Source: CAVSJJ01 sp963771015 (GTDB lineage: Bacteria > Actinomycetota > Actinomycetes > Actinomycetales > Dermatophilaceae). From it: a stretch of 64,000 nt of DNA. The notes under the pieces are model-generated. The model worked only from the letters and a program-made list of their open reading frames with translations. It ran no database searches and was not told where the DNA came from. The DNA lies in contig CAVYRN010000005.1 in the NCBI GenBank assembly GCA_963771015.1, positions 930,001 to 994,000 on the forward strand, in the 5' to 3' direction. Shown in pieces: positions 59,051 to 64,000 of the stretch (its first letter is position 1; each line of letters opens with the position of its first letter). A program made the translations under genes and the position numbers.

Positions 59051-59572
59051 ATGAGCCTGGACCGTCCGGTCGCCCCCAACCCCTATGACCTGCTCCCCAC
59101 GGTGACGTCGTTCACCGTCACGAGCGCCGACGTCGTCGACGGCGCCCCGCTCAAGGACGACCAGGTCGCCGCCAAGGGGAACACCTCGCCCGGGCTCAGC
59201 TGGAGCGGCGCCCCCGAGGGGACCCAGAGCTATGTCGTCACGTGCTTCGACCCCGACGCGCCCACGCCCTCCGGCTTCTGGCACTGGGTACTCGTCGACC
59301 TCCCGGCTGACGTCACCTCGCTCCCCACGGGAGCCGCGTCCGAACCGCTGCCGGGCAGCGCCTTCCACTGCCGCAACGACGGCGGGCAGCACGGCTTCAT
59401 GGGGGCCGCGCCGCCCGAGGGCGACATGCCACACCGCTACTTCTACGTCGTCCACGCGGTGAGCCAACCCACCCTCGGCGTCGACGAGAACGCCTCTGCG
59501 GCGGTCGTGTCGTTCAACCTCGCCTTCAAGACGCTGGGACGAGCGATCATCCACGGGACGTACCGGTACTAG
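59051..59572 (+). CDS. YbhB/YbcL-type PEBP family protein
   Basis: 173 aa, with GGAGG upstream. PEBP hallmarks: CFDPDAPTPSGFWHWVLVDL (ligand pocket) and FHCRNDGGQHGFMGAAPP, then HRYFYVVHAV. No signal peptide. Function in bacteria is unsettled; binds small anions or inhibits proteases/kinases. Confidence 0.92.
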   Translation: MSLDRPVAPNPYDLLPTVTSFTVTSADVVDGAPLKDDQVAAKGNTSPGLSWSGAPEGTQSYVVTCFDPDAPTPSGFWHWVLVDLPADVTSLPTGAASEPLPGSAFHCRNDGGQHGFMGAAPPEGDMPHRYFYVVHAVSQPTLGVDENASAAVVSFNLAFKTLGRAIIHGTYRY

Positions 59573-59901
59573 CCGGTGACGAAGACCACAGGGCGGCGAT
59601 ATCTCGCGCCACGCGGCCCGCCCCCGGCAGGCAGACGCCAGAGTGCCTGTCACACAGACGATCTCGGCGGCCGGCAACGCCCACGGTGACCGCTGCCACG
59701 ATCGCCCATCTGAACGGGGCCATCGCGAAGTCGACGTAGCATTGTCCACGTAAGGCCCACAGCCACCCGCGCGTGGCACGACGGAGTGTCCGCTCTCACG
59801 ACACCGGCCCGGCACCACGGCCCAGCCGGTCCTGTCGTGGTGACCGCGGCTCGCCCGGCTCCTCGGAAGGGAACCCGGGCGCCGTCCGAAAGGAGCTTCC
59901 G
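59573..59901. other. Non-coding gap
   Basis: 329 bp with no supported reading frame and no strong hairpin. It must hold the promoter of the small helical protein gene. I could not identify the boxes with confidence. Confidence 0.5.
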
Positions 59902-60351
59902 ATGCAGCTAGCCGACCGACTCCAGGGTCACGCCGACGTCCTCATCGCCGAGGCGAGCGAGACCATCGACCAGGCCCGCCTCCACCACTACGCTGCCGTC
60001 GGGACCGAGGTCACCCAGGACCGGCTGCGCCAGCTGCTCGCCGTCGTCATCGAGTCGCTGCAGAACAACACGCCGATGAGCATGATCGACCACGCCGAGC
60101 GCGTGGCGGTCGACCGCTTCCACGCCGGCGTCGGGATCGAGGAGATCCAGGTCGCCTTCAACGCCCTCGAGGAGGCGCTGTGGCGCTTCCTGCTGCACGA
60201 GTCGCCCACCGACGAGCTCGCCGATGACCTCGGCTGGGTCGGCTCGGTGCTCGGCGAGGGCAAGGACCACCTGGCCCGCAACTACGTCCGGTTGGCCAGC
60301 CGCGAGCACCATCCGAGCGTGGACGTCCAGGCCCTCAACGAGATCGTCTAG
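59902..60351 (+). CDS. Small helical protein resembling RsbR N-terminal domains
   Basis: 149 aa, with AAAGGAGCTTCCG. All-helical: EASETIDQARLHHY, RLRQLLAVVIESLQ, HAERVAVDRFHAGVGIEEIQVAFNALEEALWRFLL and LGEGKDHLARNYVRLA. This pattern is like the non-haem globin-like RsbRD_N domain that senses stress in RsbR paralogues, without the STAS domain. I cannot confirm the assignment from sequence reading. It is likely monocistronic, ending at the hairpin at 60366. Confidence 0.6.
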   Translation: MQLADRLQGHADVLIAEASETIDQARLHHYAAVGTEVTQDRLRQLLAVVIESLQNNTPMSMIDHAERVAVDRFHAGVGIEEIQVAFNALEEALWRFLLHESPTDELADDLGWVGSVLGEGKDHLARNYVRLASREHHPSVDVQALNEIV

Positions 60352-60365
60352 CCACACCCGAACGG

Positions 60366-60399
60366 CCCGTATGCCGCCCGGTCCCGGGCGGCATACGGG
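60366..60399. terminator. Bidirectional terminator with an inverted heptamer pair
   Basis: Perfect 15-bp arms (CCCGTATGCCGCCCG and complement) around GTCC, between convergent genes. Contains GTATGCC and GGCATAC, one per arm. Confidence 0.85.
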
Positions 60400-60408
60400 T
60401 CGTCCGCG

Positions 60409-62199
60409 TCAGGCTCGCAGCGCGGCGAGCGCGTCGCGGTAGGTGAGCCACCCGACCGGCTCGCCGCTGTCCTTGCTGAAGACCGGGATGCCGCCACAGC
60501 CACTGAGGTTGAGGGCCTGGACGGCCTTCTCGATGGTGTCGCCCTCGTGGACCGTCGCCGGAAGCTCGGTGATGATCGCGGCCCGCTCGGTGTCGTGCTC
60601 GCCGTCGGCGAGCGCCTCGGCGACGGCGCGGGCGGTGAGGATGCCGAGGTAGCTCCCGTCGACGTTGGCGACGGGGAGCACGCCGTAGGGGGTCCGCGAC
60701 AGCCGTGCGGCCACATCGACGAGGGGCGTGCGCGCGTCGATGCCGGTCGGCAGGGGCTTCATGACGGCGCTGAGCGAACCGAGACTCGGCCGAGGCGCGG
60801 GGGTCGGGGCGTGGATGTCGATCCCGCGGCGGCGCAGCTTGAGCGTGTAGATCGTGTCCGGGGAGAGACGATGGCTCACCCCGGAGGCGAGGACGATCGC
60901 CGCCATGAGGGGCAGGATGATCGAGTACTCGCCGGTCAGCTCGAACATGATGACGACCGCGGTGATCGGCGCCCGAGCGGCGCCGGCGAAGACGGCGCCC
61001 ATCCCGATGAGGCCATAGGCGCCGATCGGCCCGGCGACCGACGGGAACAGGTGTTGGGCCGCGATGCCGAACGCGCTGCCGAGGGCGGCCCCGATGAACA
61101 GGCTCGGGGCGAAGACCCCGCCCGAACCGCCGATGCCGATCGTCAGGGACGTCGCGACCATCTTTCCGACGACCAGAAGGAGGAGGAAGCCGATGAGGTA
61201 CTTGCCGGACACGGCGTTGCCGATGACGGGGTAGCCGACTCCGTACATCTCCGGCAGCAGCAGCAGGACCAGCCCGAGGGCGATGCCGCCGACTGCCGGA
61301 CGCAGCCACTCCGGCCCTCGCCACAGCGCGTCGCACGCGTCCTCGATCGCGTAGAGCACCTTGGAGAAGAGAACGCCCGACGCACCGGCGATGACTCCGA
61401 GCAGCGCGAAGAGGAAGTACTCGGCCGGGTGATGCACCGAGAAGGAGGGGAGGGCGAGGAAGGGCACGTCGCCGAAGGCCGCCCGCCCGATGGTGGAGGC
61501 GACGACGGCGGAGATGACGACCATCCCGAAGGCCTGCGAGGTGAAGTCCATGAGGATGAGCTCGAGAGCGAAGAACACCCCGGCCAGCGGGGCGTTGAAG
61601 GTCGCGGCGATACCGGCCGCGGCGCCGCAGGCGACGAAGACCTTCATCCGGCCCTCGGAGGCGTGGATGATCCGCCCGATGGTCGACCCCAGAGCGGAGC
61701 CGATCTGCACGATGGGCCCCTCGCGGCCGACCGAGCCACCCCCGCCGATGCACAGCGCCGAGGCGAGCGCCTTGACACCGGCCACCTGCGGCCGGATCCG
61801 TCCGCCCTGGCGGGCCACGGCATACATCACCTCGGGCACCCCGTGCCCGCGGGCCTCCCGAGCGAAGAAGTGGACCAGCGGGCCGTACAGCAGCCCCGCC
61901 ACGATGGGAGCGAGGAGCACGAAGTACCTGCCGAGCCACGGCACACTCGGGTTGCTCGCCCCCGGGACGGCGGCGTAGTCGGCGTGTCCGGACAGAAGCA
62001 GGGTGAAGACCTTGATGAGCCAGCGGAAGAACACGGCGAACAGTCCGGCACCGGCGCCGATGACCATGGCGATGCCGACGAGGCCGCTGGTCGACGCGCG
62101 CAGCCTCACCCCCCAGGACACCCAGCGCTTACGGGAGACGGGCAGGAACCGCGTGGCCCATGGCGCTGGAGAGGGATCGGTGGCGGCGTCGGACGACAT
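60409..62199 (-). CDS. ClC-type chloride channel/transporter with CBS domains
   Basis: 596 aa from the ATG at 62199; CATAAT lies seven bases before it, so transcription may begin at the start codon. A further ATG at 62208 lies inside the operator. Selectivity motifs GHGVPEV, GSVGREGPIVQ (gating Glu) and GGSGGVFAPSLFIGA, and AFNAPLAG-type segment TFNAPLAGVFFALE. The C-terminal 120 residues are two CBS domains. It moves chloride or exchanges it for protons; regulation by the divergent MarR protein is likely. Confidence 0.92.
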   Translation of the reverse strand: MSSDAATDPSPAPWATRFLPVSRKRWVSWGVRLRASTSGLVGIAMVIGAGAGLFAVFFRWLIKVFTLLLSGHADYAAVPGASNPSVPWLGRYFVLLAPIVAGLLYGPLVHFFAREARGHGVPEVMYAVARQGGRIRPQVAGVKALASALCIGGGGSVGREGPIVQIGSALGSTIGRIIHASEGRMKVFVACGAAAGIAATFNAPLAGVFFALELILMDFTSQAFGMVVISAVVASTIGRAAFGDVPFLALPSFSVHHPAEYFLFALLGVIAGASGVLFSKVLYAIEDACDALWRGPEWLRPAVGGIALGLVLLLLPEMYGVGYPVIGNAVSGKYLIGFLLLLVVGKMVATSLTIGIGGSGGVFAPSLFIGAALGSAFGIAAQHLFPSVAGPIGAYGLIGMGAVFAGAARAPITAVVIMFELTGEYSIILPLMAAIVLASGVSHRLSPDTIYTLKLRRRGIDIHAPTPAPRPSLGSLSAVMKPLPTGIDARTPLVDVAARLSRTPYGVLPVANVDGSYLGILTARAVAEALADGEHDTERAAIITELPATVHEGDTIEKAVQALNLSGCGGIPVFSKDSGEPVGWLTYRDALAALRA

Positions 62200-62203
62200 G
62201 ACT

Positions 62204-62216
62204 TGCATTATGCAAT
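62204..62216. promoter_or_regulatory. Palindrome TTGCAT-T-ATGCAA between clc and marR
   Basis: Perfect 6-bp arms with one central base, four bases before the ClC start and nine bases before the MarR start. Position and size fit a MarR-type operator that covers both promoters. A further partial copy (CATGCAA) is at the MarR start. Confidence 0.6.
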
Positions 62217-62225
62217 GATTGCGCC

Positions 62226-62765
62226 ATGCAACGCCAACGGCGCTCAGCAGGCGAGCGGGCGAAGCCGGCCGCGAGTGACATCCCCGACGACGAGGGGCTC
62301 GACGAGCTCACCACCGGGATCCTCACCGCGTCACGCGCGCTCGTCGGCGTCTCGGTCCGGTCACTGGCCGAGGTCGAGGGCACGGTGACTCCCACGCAGT
62401 TCCGAACCCTCGTCGTCCTCTCCGCCCACGGTCCCGGGCGGCTCGTCGAGCTGGCCCGGCGGCTCGACGTCCAGGCCTCGACGGCGCAGCGTTCGGTGGA
62501 TCGGCTCGTCGCGTCCGGCCTCGTCGACCGGCGCGAGAACGAGCAGGACCGTCGTGAGGTCGTCATCGACCTGACCACCGCGGGCCGCCGACTCGTCAGG
62601 CGGGTCACCGACCGTCGTCGGGCCGCCATCGAGGCGATCGTCCGGGCCATGCCCCGGGCCCGGCGCCAGGAGCTGCTCGAGGCGCTCGACGCGTTCGGGG
62701 CCTTCGCCGCGGCGGCCGACGAGCCGCTGGCCGACGCCGACCCGGCAAGCGCACTGGGCTGGTAG
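62226..62765 (+). CDS. MarR-family transcriptional regulator
   Basis: 179 aa. A winged helix-turn-helix in the middle: TVTPTQFRTLVVLSAHG, LARRLDVQASTAQRSVDRLVASGLVDRRENEQDRREVVIDLT. Basic N-terminus (QRQRRSAGERAK) and helical C-terminus. It is divergent from the ClC gene with a palindrome between them, so it probably represses both; the ligand is unknown. The MFS exporter follows in the same direction. Confidence 0.92.
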   Translation: MQRQRRSAGERAKPAASDIPDDEGLDELTTGILTASRALVGVSVRSLAEVEGTVTPTQFRTLVVLSAHGPGRLVELARRLDVQASTAQRSVDRLVASGLVDRRENEQDRREVVIDLTTAGRRLVRRVTDRRRAAIEAIVRAMPRARRQELLEALDAFGAFAAAADEPLADADPASALGW

Positions 62766-62794
62766 CCGCACCCGACCGCCGCTGACGGGCCCCA

Positions 62795-62811
62795 CCGAGC
62801 GACACGCTCGG
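62795..62811 (+). terminator. Short hairpin after marR
   Basis: CCGAGCG-ACA-CGCTCGG, 29 bp after the marR stop. Weak, no T tract; the next gene is in the same direction. Confidence 0.35.
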
Positions 62812-62832
62812 CCTGTGGGACGCTGGGCCCCG

Positions 62833-64000
62833 ATGCCATCGGACCCCCTCCCCCCCACCGCTTCACGCTCGGCCTGGCGGCTCACCGTCGCGGTGCCCAT
62901 CGTGCTCGCGGCGCTGTCGATGCTGGGCCCGTTCAGCATCGACACCCCGTTCCCGGCCTTCGAGTCGATGCGGGCGGACTTCGGGGTGGGCATCGACGCG
63001 ATGCAGCTCGTCGTCAGCGCCTACCTGCTCGCCTTCGCGGTCATGAGCATCTTGCACGGGCCGCTGTCCGACGCACTGGGCCGCAAGCCGGTCATGGTGG
63101 CCGGGGTGGCGGTCTATGCCGCGGCTTCGGTGGGCTGCGCCCTGTCCCGGACCCTGCCCGTCCTCCTGCTCTTCCGGGTGCTCCAGGGGCTCAGCGCCGG
63201 CGGCGGCGTCATCGTCAGCCGGACCGTCATCCGCGACCTGTTCGAGGGGGAGGCCGCGCAGCGGCTGATGAGCCGGGTCGCGATGATCTTCGGTCTGGCG
63301 CCGGCCGTCGCGCCGGTCGTCGGCGGGCTGCTGCTCCAGGTCGGGCCGTGGCCGTGGATCTTCTGGTTCCTCACCGTCGTCGGGGTTGTCCTCGTCGTCA
63401 TCGTCGCCGTCGTCCTGCCTGAGACCCATCCCGCCGAGCGCCGGACCCGGCTCGCCCTGCGGCCCCTGGTCGGCGGGCTCCTCGAGATCGCCCGGGACCG
63501 CCGGTTCCATCGGGTGGCGTGGGCCGGGGCCCTCTCCTTCGGTGGGCAGTTCCTCTACATCGGCGGCGCCGCCATCTTCGTCGTGGATCTCCTGCACCGC
63601 GGCGCCCTCGACTTCTGGATGTTCTTCGTCCCGATGATCAGCGGGGTCGTCCTCGGGTCGTGGGTGAGCGCTCGTGCGGCGGGGCGGGTCAGCGGGCGAC
63701 GCCTCGTCACCGCAGGGCTCGTCTTCGCCGTCGTCGCCGGGGTCGCGAACGTCGTCATCGCCTCGCTGCCGTTCGGTGGCGACGTCCCGTATGCCGTGAT
63801 CGGCCCGACGCTCGTCGCGTTCGGGGTGGCGACGGCATACCCCACTCTCCAGCTGGCGATGCTCGACCTCTACCCGGCCCGGCGAGGTGCGGCGGCCTCG
63901 CTCGGCAGCTTCCTCCAGCTCGTCCTCAACGCCGTGACGACCGCGGCCCTGGTCCCGCTCGTCACCGGGTCGGTCCGCACCCTGGCGCTGGCCGCCCTCG
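62833..64000 (+). CDS. Bcr/CflA-type MFS drug exporter, 3'-partial
   Basis: At least 389 residues; the frame stays open to the window edge. The first helix is VAVPIVLAALSMLGPFSIDT, followed by PAFESMRADFGVGIDAMQLVVSAYLLAFAVMSILHGPLSDALGRKPVM, in which GPLSDALGRKPV is the MFS motif A of the DHA1 Bcr/CflA subfamily. RVLQGLSAGGG is motif B-like, and motif C is GLAPAVAPVVGG. It exports drugs such as bicyclomycin or sulfonamides in relatives. It follows marR in the same direction, suggesting co-regulation. Confidence 0.87.
   Translation, partial: MPSDPLPPTASRSAWRLTVAVPIVLAALSMLGPFSIDTPFPAFESMRADFGVGIDAMQLVVSAYLLAFAVMSILHGPLSDALGRKPVMVAGVAVYAAASVGCALSRTLPVLLLFRVLQGLSAGGGVIVSRTVIRDLFEGEAAQRLMSRVAMIFGLAPAVAPVVGGLLLQVGPWPWIFWFLTVVGVVLVVIVAVVLPETHPAERRTRLALRPLVGGLLEIARDRRFHRVAWAGALSFGGQFLYIGGAAIFVVDLLHRGALDFWMFFVPMISGVVLGSWVSARAAGRVSGRRLVTAGLVFAVVAGVANVVIASLPFGGDVPYAVIGPTLVAFGVATAYPTLQLAMLDLYPARRGAAASLGSFLQLVLNAVTTAALVPLVTGSVRTLALAAL

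Larger units (their letters stand above)
2669..63840. repeat. Dispersed heptamer GGCATAC / GTATGCC
   Basis: At least 55 copies in both orientations between these positions, for example 2669, 7644, 22313, 27530, 40242, 49738, 60368 and 63834. Most are inside genes and several are in spacers. Some sit as inverted pairs in terminators. See findings for the statistics and frame analysis. Confidence 0.8.

Noticed and set aside
1..64000. tRNA, rRNA, insertion sequences, prophage or replication origin
   Set aside because: I scanned for tRNA-like T-loops, transposase or integrase motifs and DnaA-box clusters and found none I could support.

Overview
The window is about 70% GC, uses GTG starts and GTGA/ATGA/TGATG overlaps freely, and carries a classic aerobic actinobacterial gene set: a Wood-Werkman-type transcarboxylase, an actinobacterial coproporphyrinogen oxidase, a UPF0182 membrane protein and a GH63-like glucosidase. 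I infer a high-GC actinobacterium, plausibly of the Intrasporangiaceae. That placement rests on gene content only. I see no rRNA, tRNA, CRISPR array, transposase, integrase or phage gene. The sequence looks like stable chromosome, with one decayed gene (DUF1801, 2047-2509).

Region 1 (1-12,700, plus an outlier near 22,000) is a sulfide/persulfide detoxification regulon. It encodes a CstB-type persulfide dioxygenase-rhodanese (5' end outside the window), a TDT-family anion exporter, a 1-Cys peroxiredoxin, a sulfide:quinone oxidoreductase with a small basic partner, a CoA-disulfide/persulfide reductase-rhodanese, a single-domain rhodanese, a CsoR/CstR-family repressor, a TehB-like methyltransferase, a thioredoxin and a TauE/SafE sulfite exporter. 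Seven copies of the palindrome ATACCCC-N2-GGGGTAT, plus one degenerate copy in front of the repressor gene, lie at the promoters of these units. They tie the genes into one regulon even though they are transcribed as many small units. Two of the promoters drive tiny Cys-rich proteins of one family (7797-7961 and 22104-22274).

Region 2 (12,700-28,900) holds a secreted DUF2202 protein with a convergent two-component system whose sensor loop is Met-rich, a class III aminotransferase, a three-gene galactitol-type PTS with a promoter/operator, a phosphatase-superfamily enzyme whose motif order looks circularly permuted, a secreted protein with two Cys-rich repeats, a second two-component system, a pirin, HemY/CgoX and an alpha/beta hydrolase.

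Region 3 (28,900-49,200) holds UPF0182, oligopeptidase B, a complete five-gene peptide ABC importer, a P1 peptidase divergent from an HDAC-like deacetylase, a HAD phosphatase, a methylmalonyl-CoA carboxytransferase operon (5S, 12S, small protein, 1.3S) and glmS.

Region 4 (49,300-64,000) holds a GH63-like glucosidase with an SDR, an ABC-2 exporter, a CorA-like transporter, an M20 peptidase, an MFS exporter, a PEBP protein, a small RsbR-N-like protein, a ClC chloride channel divergent from a MarR regulator, and a Bcr/CflA drug exporter cut by the window end.

The most unusual signal is not a gene. The heptamer GGCATAC/GTATGCC occurs at least 55 times (about one per 1.1 kb, against six or seven expected from composition) on both strands. 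It occurs in several reading frames, where it forces rare codons (TAT, GCA, ATA), and as inverted pairs that form terminator stems. This distribution resembles the DNA uptake sequences of Neisseria and Haemophilus. Other unexplained structures are a paired hairpin repeat present at two divergent promoter regions (23103-23233 and 55863-55974) and a nested palindrome cluster at 42077-42154.
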